Assembly: GCA_025765615.1 (NCBI GenBank) | Contig: JAIVFJ010000057.1 | Span: forward strand, 124,001 to 188,000 | DNA length: 64,000 nucleotides | DNA from: Zopfochytrium polystomum | Taxonomy: Eukaryota; Chytridiomycota; Chytridiomycetes; Chytridiales; Chytridiaceae | Reading direction: 5' to 3' | Part shown: piece by piece, positions 38,322 through 48,400 of the stretch | Layout: each line of letters opens with the position of its first letter | How positions within the stretch are numbered: position 1 is the stretch's first letter | Translations under genes and position numbers: made by a program | Notes under the pieces: model-generated | Database searches by the model: none | What the model was told of the DNA's origin: nothing | What the model saw: the letters and a program-made list of their open reading frames with translations, nothing else

Positions 38322-39467
38322 TCAGTACCGAGCAGCAAGGATGGCTTGCTCGTCGCGCTCGCGGTTTTCGGCGTGGACGGTGTGCGCGGCGGCGAGCAGC
38401 ATGTCGAACTCGTTCTTCAGGTGGTCGGGCTCGTCCAGCGACGTCAGCACGAACGGCACTCGCTGCAGGCCCTTGGCTGACCGCGGCGTATTTTTGAGTT
38501 TGTTTTTTGGAATTTGTGTTCGTGTATTGTTGACCGATTGATAGATCAATTGTTTTGGGTGGGTTGAGTAATGGGCAGTCGGGTGCGTGCAGGGGGTAAG
38601 AGGGGGCACAAAGACGGTGGGGAAGACCAGCAAAAAAAAAAAAAAAAAAAAAAAATAAGAAAAGTAACACCCACCAAACTTTGGCTTGGATGCCTTGACC
38701 GCGCTCACGCCGATCTTGTGCCCGAACACGCACATTTGCGAGTCGCTTAGAAAGGAAAACATCGAGTGCCTGCGGATATGGGGGAGTTGCGGGTTTTTAG
38801 GAAGGCAGGTCGTGTGCGAGTGCCGTAGGCTTGAGCAAGAAGGAACATAGGACGGCGGTCCGCGGCGGCCGTTGGTAGAGGTGAATGCAACTACTGACCA
38901 TAGCTCCAGCTCTTTTTCCTGCTTCTTCTCAGGCGAGCACACAAACAAGACGGCGTTGGCCGATGACGCGACAGCCGGCCAGTTTGCCATGAACGACGGA
39001 TCGCCGCTGCAGTCCCACAGCTCCACTGATTATGGTGAACGGGTTGCGTGACGTGGCATTGGACACCGCCAGTGGACATTTTTCACCGTCGAGAGGGAGG
39101 AAAAAGTTAAAATATTATTGCCGCCTTGCCGCGTTCCCGCTCTTCGCCCCTCACCCGAAATAACGATCTCCTTGTTGCGGGGATTAATGGCTCTGTCGAA
39201 TTCGAGTATTCTAGTGTGCCGTCATAGTCCAGTTAAAGATGCTCGTAGGGAGACCGTCACAGCAACACACACAACAATCTTGTTTGTTATTATTTCCTTT
39301 TGTTACCTGACGCCTCGGGTGGGATGGTACTCTGAGCTGTTGAGCGAGTCCGCGAGGTCGGCAAGATGGTTTGCGATGGATGTTTTGCCCGACTTTTGCG
39401 GGCCGACGACAAAGACTGTGATTTTGGTGGCCGCCGACGACGACGGCGATGACGATGAGGCGGTCAT
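38322..39467 (-). CDS. IFT22: IFT22/RABL5 intraflagellar transport small GTPase-like protein
   Basis: IFT22 is a Rab-like subunit of the IFT-B complex that moves cargo along the flagellar axoneme. Five exons join in frame to 197 aa: 39467-39307, 39210-39155, 39025-38899, 38769-38675 and 38476-38322, all GT-AG. The P-loop is GPQKSGKTS, followed by EYHPTRGVRILEF (switch I side) and VELWDCSGD (the WDxxG motif) with FMANWPA. The C-terminal part is less conserved, as in the family, whose usual length is about 185 aa. The neighbouring CHMP5 gene is divergent, 733 bp away. Its presence implies a flagellated life stage. Confidence 0.85.
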
Positions 39468-39921
39468 AGGGAGGGGGCGAAGAGAGAGGGTAGTGGTTGC
39501 AGGCGGCTTGGCAGGCGGCCTGGCGCGGGCAAGAGCGGAGGAGACGGAGGAGGAGGAGGATTTGACGGGTTACAAGCAAGAAGTGGGCGATGAGGGAGGG
39601 CGGCGGACGGCACACCCTTGTTTTTGTTTTGTTCTTTTTTTTTTTTTTTTTAATCGGGGGTTAAATGAATTCTCCCATTGCATCTTCGCGTTAGTGCAAG
39701 CACCTCTGCATGTGTGGGACGTTCGGCGCTGCGCCCACACTCGATGTGACACTCACGCAAGGTGCAAGGTCTTTTTCTCTTGATTGTGCCGATGGATGGA
39801 CAGTGGATGATTCGAGGGATGAGGAGGATAGATCTTCCCGGCCCCGCTACTGTAGCCTGTGGGGACCCATGCCCGCACAAGCGTGCTCCTTCCGCTTCTA
39901 CTACTAGTAAAGCTTCCACTC

Positions 39922-39974
<53 letters not shown>

Positions 39975-40200
39975 CGGCTGGCTGGCTGGCTAGCGTGGGC
40001 AACTTCTCGGGCTTGCCAAAGTAGCGTCCAACTTGGTGAACGGGTCAGCAATTAATGCCCCAAGCAAGTTAGTTTCGTTGCGTTTGAAAGAGTTTGTGTT
40101 CGCCTTTTCTCTTTTTTGTCTGGCTTCCTGGGCCACTACTCACTGTTTCCGTTTCGAAACGCCAAGCTCCCACACACACCCACACACCTCCAACGCAACG
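39468..40200. promoter_or_regulatory. Shared upstream region of IFT22 and CHMP5
   Basis: This 733-bp divergent intergenic region contains a run of T at about 39637-39651 and a (CA)n microsatellite at about 39926-39968. No clear TATA element was identified. Confidence 0.4.
39926..39968. repeat. (CA)n microsatellite between divergent genes
   Basis: About 21 CA units in the IFT22/CHMP5 intergenic region, ending in CGCACACACGG. Confidence 0.9.
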
Positions 40201-42040
40201 ATGGTTAGTGAAAACCCTTCACGGAAGCCCGATCGCGCAGAGCGAGCGTTTGCGCTCCTTCTCCTGCCACTGCCCCCCGACTGCCTGGTCTGGGCAGCAC
40301 CCGTCCCGCGTCCCCGCTGCCCGAAATCGATCGATCGCAGGCGAAACCTCATGCGATTCACAGACGTCCCTGCGCCTTCCCTTTCCCACCCCTTCCACCC
40401 ACCCACCCATCCAACGATCGATCGTCGCGTTATCCTCGCGCCCGCCCGCCTTTGCCACCTGGGCTCCCACTCGCCCGCCAGGCCCTAGTGGCCCTCCACC
40501 AGCAACCTCATTTTGTTCTCCTAACTCGACACCTCACTCCTCAACTTGCCCAACGTGTACTCCATCGGCCCGGACCATTTTCGTTACAACGCAATACCAA
40601 TTTCAACTCCTCACCAATGCCGTACCCTCTTTAGAACCGGATCTTTGGCACGTCCAAGCCCAAAGTGCCGAAACCGACCGTCGCGGATGCTATCAGAGAG
40701 GTAATACACAACCGCCCTAACCCACAAACGGAACAACGACCGATATTGCGACGTGGAACTTTCTTTTCGTCCTTTTTTTTTTTTCTTTTTTTTTCGTGAG
40801 GGGGCATGGCGCTCTTCTTTGGTTGCGGGCGTTCGCCCGGCTGGAACTTTCCCTAATAACCATGGTGGCAGACGGACAGTCGCGTCGAGGGCGTCGAGGT
40901 GAAGATGAAAAAGCTGGACGCGGAGCTCGTCAAATACAAGGACCAGATGAAGAAGATGCGAGAAGGGCCGGCAAAGGTTTGTTTTCAAGCGTCCTATGTT
41001 TTTTATTTTCTTTTTTTCCTCTTTGCTCTCGTACACTCCATTTGCGGGAGGTGCTGGGCGAGGGGTCTCTGTGCTCTCTGGTGCTAAAATTTGATTAATC
41101 CTTTTCACCCTTGAACGGACTGGCCTCCCCGCGTAGGAAGCAGTCAAGCAAAAGGCGATGCGGATTCTCAAACAGAAGAAATTGTGAGGCCATGGGCGGG
41201 TTCCTGTTCTCTTTTTCAGATTATTCTGTGTGGTAAATAACGCAATGATCGGGTATCTTTTGCTCGCCATCTAGGTACGAGGGCCAACGGGATCAGCTAA
41301 TGCAGCAGTCTTTCAACATGGAGCAAGGTATGCACAAAATCACAAAGCAGCTCTTCTCAAGCTAAAACGAGGGGGGGGAAAAAACAAAAAACAAAACACG
41401 AACCCTCGCATGTTTTTCGCCAGCGAGCATGACCACCGAGAACCTCAAGCACACGATGGTCACCGTCGAGGCCATGAAACTGGCAAACAAGGAGATCAAG
41501 ACGCAGTACAAGAAAATCAACGTTGACCAAATTGAGGTGTGCTGGCAATTTTGTTTTTCTCGTTAGCATTGTTTTGTTTTGTCCCCGTAGGTCATCTCTG
41601 GCGCTCGTTGAAAGTTAATGCTCCCCCCTCTCCTTACAAGCGCATGCAAGACGAAATGGAAGACCTGTTGGAACAGGCGAACGAGGTGCAGGAAATTATG
41701 GGCCGGTCGTACGGGCTGCCGGAGGACATTGATGAGGCCGATCTCGAGGCAGGCATGTATTCACCCCGCCTCCCCTTAGCCCCTCTCGTAAATCGAACTT
41801 TACACCGCGCTCCGTCTTTCTCCACCCACCCTTACAAAAACAAAAAAAAAAAAAATACAAACAAACAAACTCTCACCCAATGCAGAGCTGGACGCCCTGG
41901 GCGATGACCTCACCGAGGAGACCGAGGAGGTGCCGTCGTACCTGCAAGACGACGCGCTCGAGCTGCCGTCGACGTCGACGGAGCAGCCCACGCTCATTGG
42001 GTCGCTTCCGCAATCCAAGGAGAACCCGCTCAACGCGTGA
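40201..42040 (+). CDS. CHMP5: CHMP5/VPS60, ESCRT-III-associated protein
   Basis: This charged multivesicular body protein binds LIP5/VTA1 and regulates VPS4 in late endosomal sorting. Eight exons give 217 aa (human CHMP5 has 219): 40201-40203, 40635-40700, 40872-40976, 41137-41183, 41275-41327, 41424-41536, 41641-41752 and 41886-42040. The coding part of exon 1 is the ATG alone, followed by GTTAGTG. The protein then reads [48 protein letters not shown] and [12 protein letters not shown]. Helical Snf7-type composition continues to the acidic C-terminus, which has a [13 protein letters not shown] segment at the place of the LIP5-binding motif. The last intron (41753-41885) begins GCATGT, a GC-AG intron. 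Confidence 0.92.
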
Positions 42041-42464
42041 TGGATAAAAAGGAGGAAAGAAATTAAAACGCTTTTTGGGAAAGAAGGGCGGGTCGGCCGG
42101 GCCGGGCCAGGGGTTGTCGGCGCGCTTTTTTTTTTTTTGTTTTTTTTTTTTTATGTCCGTCCCACTCTCCCTCTTATCCTATCCCACGTTTACTTGCCGG
42201 CCGCCGCCTGTTCCGCCAAGTTATAAGGATCTGATCCGTCTCGAACACGCACATGCAATAAACCCTATCCTTCCTCATGTTAGCCAACCTCCCTCGTTCG
42301 TTACGCTCCCTAGGGGAGCCACCTGTGGGTTTAACTTTATTTTACTGTCCTTTTTTTTTTTTTTTTTTTTTTTGTCCTCAACTGGGCTGATGAAACCGAA
42401 GTAGTTGCATTTCTCTCTCTTTTGTCCCTTTGTGCGGGTCTTTCGTTCACGTTCAGTTGTTTCT

Positions 42465-45283
42465 TTAGAGCTTGGCGTCCTTGGGGAAAGCCTTCATTGC
42501 CATGCGGACGCCGAGGTCCTGGGGAAAAGGAAATGGCGAAGGGCCACGCGGGTGAGCGAGGTCCACGGTACTACGTGCTTCGTGTCGGATGGCGACAAAG
42601 AGACGGGAAGCGAAATGGAAGGAGAGAGCCACATACCGCCATGATTTCCTCGGATCCGCCAAGGATGGCACCGTACCTGGAAGTTTTCAAGTTTTCCAGA
42701 GAAGTGAGAAAGAAGATGAGAAGCGTGGAAGCAACGTAAGAGTTGGGGCGGGATGGGGCAGCAAATTGCCAAATGGATTGAAAAAAAAAAAAAAATAAGC
42801 GAGAAACAAAAATACACGAAAGCACCCACTTGTAAGTTCTCTGGAACGACTCAATGATGGACCCCATCCCCGTCTTTGTAATGGCGCGACCGCCGAAAAT
42901 CTGGCACGCTTCGTCACTGACCTCGTGAGCGACGCGTGTCGCCTGGTACTTTAGGAGGGCGATTGGCCCCGCCAGAGTCGCGCTCTGCTCCTTGTACGAC
43001 ATCTTAGTCATGTTGTAAGTGATGTTTTCCAGCCAAGACTGAATTGCTTCGATCTAAAGCCGGTGCGAGAAGCAAGATTTCGTAAATTGCCAAGATGGAT
43101 AGAATCGAACAGCAATAAACGGAACGAACCTGACTGAACATCTTGGCAAACTTGAATCGGATGACGGGCTGCTCGATCAGGCTCTTTCCGAATACTTTCC
43201 GGTTGTGCGCCCACTTGAAGCTTTCTTCAGCAACAAGGCGCCTGCACGGAAGAGAGGGCAAAGTTAATCCACATTTTCAAGGTCGCCGTTGATGGTTAAA
43301 CTTACGCGCTGCGGTTGACGGCGCAGATGATTGCCCACCGTTCTGAAGATTTTATTGCGCATAAGTGACAAAATCAGCTCAGCGTTGGATACATGTTACC
43401 GTGGTTGAAGTTAAACATGATAACCGGGAACCCGCCGCCTTCTTTGCCGATGAGATTCTCAACAGGCACCTTGACGTTGTCATATGTAACGTACGCAGTT
43501 CCAGCTTTCATAGAAAGTACGATTAGCTTCGAACAGTCCTCTACGACGTGTTACCTGCGCTGGAGTAGGAGGTCTGTGTGAAATGAGATTTGAATCAGGG
43601 TCAATTCGTCCCAGGAACATTTGGAAAATGTAGCAACACGCACCTTGATGGGCTTTGTGCCTAAACCTTCTCCGCGCTCAATCAGGAGAACAGAGATGCC
43701 ACCCATTCCTGGGCCAGTGCGAACGGCACTGTGCGGAAGAGCACGATGAGGAAATCTGTCAGTATGAAGTTGTGCTCACATGAAGTCAATGAATGCACGT
43801 ACGTTACAAAGTAGTCTGCAAAGTGTCCATTGGTGATCCATTTCTTAACGCCGTTAACAATGTAATGCTTGCCGTCCGGCGTCTTTCGTGCAGTGCAGGC
43901 AATGTTTGCAACATCGGATCCAGCGGTCGCTGCGTTGTTATATAGGCATCAAGTGAGAAGAGGGCCGCAACTGCTCTCGGACACTTACGCTCCGTAATGG
44001 ATAGGCAAATCCGCTTGTTTCCAAGGAGAACCTGTGGGGCCACCTTGGCAATCAATTCTTTGGAACCAAAGGCCAATACGGGAGGCAGGCCAATCCTGAT
44101 TTTTTTCTGTCAGTCGCCTCATTCGCTCCCACTCTTTTCAAAGCAAGCGAATCCTTGCCAAGTCACTCACACAAAACCAGCTCCGAGTCCGTCACTAAAA
44201 GCGGGAGACCCGAGCGCAGCGGTTTCCTCGTGCGCAATGAGCTCATGGAAGTAGTCTATGCGCCGCGCGTTAACTCTGGCCCGTGAACACGAAAAAAGGA
44301 GCAGGAAAACTGCGAAGTTACCAAATTGCTCCGGAAGGATGCCTCCGGGAAGTTTGAGCCCTTTGAGGTGGGGTCCCGGCCCAATCCGTGCGGCAAGAAA
44401 GCCGAAACGGCCCATGGCCTGGTACAGCTCGATAGGAATCTTGCCGCCGTTTTCCTCGAATTCTTGGGCGTGAGGGCGGAGTTCCGTGTCCTGATAGGAA
44501 CAGGGTTGGAGAGAGGAAAGGGGGAATGAGACAATCGGCAGTGTCAGACACATGCGACCAACGACCAATAAAAATGACAAACACAACCCACCACAAAGTG
44601 CCGTATGGCCTTCCGGAACGCGATGTGCGTCTCGTTGTAGTAAGGGCTTTTTGAGCCCATCCAGAACGACGACTCGGCGTAGGGCACCCTCGAAATGTCT
44701 CCCGGCTGGACCTTGGTGAGAACCTTTGGCGACTCGCCCGAAACGACGCCCACGGCGTACTTGGGGCCAAACTTTTGGAGGACGGCATGGCGGTGCAGGC
44801 CGTAAAACTCGTCCGTGCAGTCTTTGCCGGCAACATCGAGGAGGACCGCTGGGGGGAATGAGTTGGGGGATGAGGAGTTTGTGATGGAAAGCCCGCGGGG
44901 CGAGAAAAAAGGCGGTGAGATGGTGGCACAAACGGGATCGATCATCGTTTTGAGTGTCCCAAGGTTGGCGCCTTCCCACCCAACCACCCAACTAGTTGCG
45001 CGGACCCACAGCCCCCCCAAAGACAGTCAACAGCAAGGCTGGCAGCAGCCACAACAGCAGAAAGAACAACCGCCCGCAACAAACAGAAGACGGCTCGGCC
45101 AGCACCAAAGCATCGAACATAATAAAAAGGGTAACACGTACACTCGCCGCCCGGGTGGAGCGCGGCAAAGTCGGAGACGTCGTAGACGACGGCGTCAATG
45201 ATGATCCAGAGGTCGCCGTCTTTGTTGTGGGAGGCGACCTCGGCGCGCGAGAAGGAGCGCGTGGGAACAGACGGCGGCGGCAT
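42465..45283 (-). CDS. Cytochrome b5 / acyl-CoA dehydrogenase fusion, probable peroxisomal enzyme
   Basis: The N-terminal cytochrome b5 domain (from MPPPSVPTRSFSRAEV, ATG at 45283) has the heme motif LHPGG and, in the next exon, LDVAGKDCTDEFYGLHRH. The rest is an FAD-dependent acyl-CoA dehydrogenase: IGLPPVLAFGS, CLSITE (flavin/substrate loop), a TARKTPDGKHYIVNGVKKWI strand, RLVAEESFKWAHNRKVFGK, and QIFGGRAITK with ILGGSEEIMADLG at the C-terminus. It ends PKDAKL, a PTS1-type signal, so peroxisomal β-oxidation is inferred. Such fusions are known in fungi and some protists. About a dozen exons are present. The exon 1/exon 2 junction (45140/44848) is one base out of phase with plain GT-AG splicing, so that splice or base is unresolved. 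Confidence 0.85.
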
Positions 45284-45908
45284 CTCAAGTCAGGTATTGA
45301 TAACTTGACAAGAGCAGAAATTTTTGCGTTTTTTGAGGGTTGTGATGATGACGACAGTTTTGCTGTTTTTGTTCGTTTTTTCGTGGTCAAAAAAAGGCAG
45401 GCGATCAACGACGGACGGACATTTCTACGACGTCGCACCTGCGTCATTATTCATTCATTTCATTGGATGTTTTGGGATGTTTTGTTTTTTTGTGTTTTTC
45501 TCTTATTCAGTGTTTTTCTTTCATTTCAGGTGATTAGAAGGCGAGAAGGAAGGTCTTGGGAAACGAAACAAGGGGAAAAAAGGCAGTCCACAGGTTCGGA
45601 CTGAGTAGAGTGCTTGAGAGGGATTCATCATCAGGGAAACAACAGCAAATCACGCGACGCCGCGCGTGGGGAACTGGAAGCCAAAGACGAAGAGGAAGAG
45701 GAAAAAGGGAGAAACAACAAACGGAAGAAAAAGAAAGAAAAAATAACAAGGACGAGAGCAATCGAAGCGGGGAAATTAAAACAGCAAGAGAGGCGAGGAA
45801 AGGATTGTCCAATTCAAATACAGGACCAACAAAAGCTTGAGAGCAGCAGCAGCAGCAGCAGCAGCGGCAGAGGGTTCTCGTTCCTGCTACCACCACACAA
45901 AACAAGGC

Positions 45909-47531
45909 TCACTCCTGAGCCGAAATCTCGCCCTGCGCCCGCTTCTTTTGCAGCTCCGACTGCGACATCATCACCCACTCCTCCTTGACACTGGCCGCCC
46001 CGTCCGGCCCAATGTCCTTCTTTCCGTTCCACACGAGGACTGGGTGCGTCGAGTACCAGTGGTGCTGAAGCAGCTCCAGGAGCGGGAAGCCCTTCACGAG
46101 CTTGTACCGGTCTCCCAGCTTGGGTCGGATGATCTGTATTTCACGTTAGTGGATGTCATAAGAGGCCCGAACACTAAAAAAAAATGAATACCTTGGTTGC
46201 CTCAATGAGGTTGTAGTGAGGAATAGACGTGGAGAACATGTGGTGAACCACATGGCCGTTCGTGATGTGGTGCTGCAGGGAGTTTTCGACGGACAAACAA
46301 GATAAACCCTGAGTTAAAAAGTGCCACCTCCACAAACAAATTGAAAAGAGGAAGTTTGAAGGCTGATCGCACCATCACGTCATCGAGAACTCCAGACTGC
46401 GTGTCGTACTGGCGGTCGACCGTCTCGAGTGCACCGTTCAGGAAAGTCCAAGTGCCTTCGCCAAAGACCTTGGTGTCGTGGCTGTGATGCTGAAGGTAGG
46501 TCACGGCGTAGAGCCACTGTTCATACAGGGAGCGCACGCGTGGCGGATGTGCGTTGGTGATATTAAGTCGTTAGAAGGGTCGGATAGGCGTGAGATCAAA
46601 TAAAAAATATTTAGAAGAAAACGAAAGCGGATGCAGTCGCGGTCTGCACTGGCCCGTCTTGATCGTGTACTCACGGTGTTGAACACGAGCCACGGGCCAA
46701 AGTAGATGCCCCAAACATTGGATCCCCATAGGTAAACGAAGAGACCCAAGAAGGCATAGCACACGAAAGCGGAAAAGGCGCACTGAATCTTGTCTTTGCG
46801 GGTGGTGTGCAGCTTAGACCATGGGTAGTAGTGCGATCCGTCGTCGATGCCGCTGATCACGATGAGTTGGGTTCAAGAGTGAGGAGTCAGAAAGCGGACG
46901 GACTTTATCAAAGGAAACACGGACGATACACACACACACACACACAAACATACACACAAAGAAGAAAAAAGGGAAAAACTTACAGAAATAGGTAGCCAAT
47001 GCCGTAGAGGAAGGGAATGAAGATGGGCACGTCGTGGATAACTGTGCCGATGCTCTTCTGGCCCTCGACGAACCAGACGTGGCTCTTGTCCTTTCGGATG
47101 TGCTGGTGGTAGGCATGGTGGAGGGCGTGCGAGTGGGCCCAGGGCCAGAAGGGCACCAGCAGGAACCCGTGGGCAATGTGGCCGGCGATGGCGTTGACGA
47201 CGAAAAAGTCAGAGAAGGTGCCGTGGCCGGCATCGTGGCCGACAACAAACAGGCACCACATGAAGAGGCCGAGGGCGTTGGCGTAGAGGGCGTAGATGGG
47301 CCACGACATGGCGGGCGAGTACAGGTTGAGGAGGGCGATGATGACGAAGAAGTCAACGAACAGGTACCAGTGCGAGCGCACAATATCTTTTTTGAAGAGG
47401 TGCTGCGGCAGCGACTTGCGCAGGGTTGAGACGGTCATGCCAGGAGGGAGACCGGGGACGGACCCAGCCGCTGCGGTTGCTGCCGCGGCGGCGTCGGCGG
47501 CGGGCGTTGGTGTGGTCGGGGAAGCCGCCAT
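45909..47531 (-). CDS. Δ12/ω3-type membrane fatty acid desaturase
   Basis: This di-iron ER desaturase introduces a double bond into acyl chains. It starts at ATG 47531 (MAASPTTPTP, Ala-rich) and ends at TGA 45909. Histidine box 1 is HDAGHG, box 2 is HALHH within WAHSHALHHAYHQH, and box 3 is HVVHH (NGHVVHHMFSTSIPHYNLIE). Hydrophobic pairs lie before box 1 and around the region near 46740. There are four or five exons; the first, 47531 to about 46985, carries boxes 1 and 2. The family order and spacing fit FAD2/FAD3-like enzymes, but Δ12 and ω3 cannot be told apart from the boxes. It is a same-strand neighbour of the acyl-CoA dehydrogenase gene. Confidence 0.88.
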
Positions 47532-47878
47532 TGTGGTTGGTTGGGGGAGAAAGGATTGACTTGAGTGAATGGGGAAATTGCGAGGCGTGCTGGTTTTGTG
47601 GGGAACTGATCGCGGCAGGCGATCAGGAATGGGGGAGAGAGATAAGGACAGGCAGACAGACAGACAGAGCAGAGAGAGATAGATGGGGGCGACGGACAGG
47701 GCGTTTGTGGAATGGGTGGGCGACAGAGACACGGAGACAGAGACAAGGAAGGACCAACAACGACGACAATCGCCGTCTCCGCCAGGCGTTGATTTTTTAA
47801 TTAGCTTGTTAGTTCATCGGGTCAGTCGCCGCCGCCTCCGACTCCTCATTTTTCCGTCATTGTTTCTCCTTTTTTCCT

Positions 47879-47913
<35 letters not shown>

Positions 47914-48067
47914 AAAAAACCAGCAGTTCGCGGCACATCAGAACAAGACTTGTCACCGCGCAATTGTCGCTGCATTGCGAGTTGTGGGGTTGGGTGAGGA
48001 ATCGTCGAGTCCGTACGAGCAACACCCAGCCAAAGCTGCCAACAACCAAACTAATCACAACCCTCTT

Positions 48068-48400
48068 TCACTGTTCTATTAGTATCTCCGCAGAGCCATT
48101 AACGGCAGGAACCACGACACGGTAGTCGCCACTTTCCTTCCGCGCGTTCGCAAACTCGACTTCCTCCTCCATCTCCACCTCCACATCTGCCGGTCCTACG
48201 TGGCCGTCCCTGTAACTTTCGTCGTCAGAATGTAGCCTCTCACCCTCTTCCTCGTCGTCGTCTTCCACCGCTTGATCGCCTCCGCCTTCGACGTCGTCGT
48301 CGTCGTCGTCGTCCTCTACCTCTTCCTCTTCCTCTTCATGAAGGCCTACGACTCCTCCCCGCATCGCTACACCGCCGGACCACAACGCAACTCCGGCAGG
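48068..48400 (-). other. Acidic open segment, possible spliced C-terminus of the SNF5-type gene
   Basis: In a different frame from the SNF5 tail, a run of Glu/Asp codons (about 48360-48180) leads to EFANARKESGDYRVVVPAVN and a stop at 48068. A good acceptor (pyrimidine tract then CATACAG) lies near 48420. No convincing donor with the right phase was found, so the link is unproven and the acidic run may simply be a CGT/CTC microsatellite. Confidence 0.3.
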
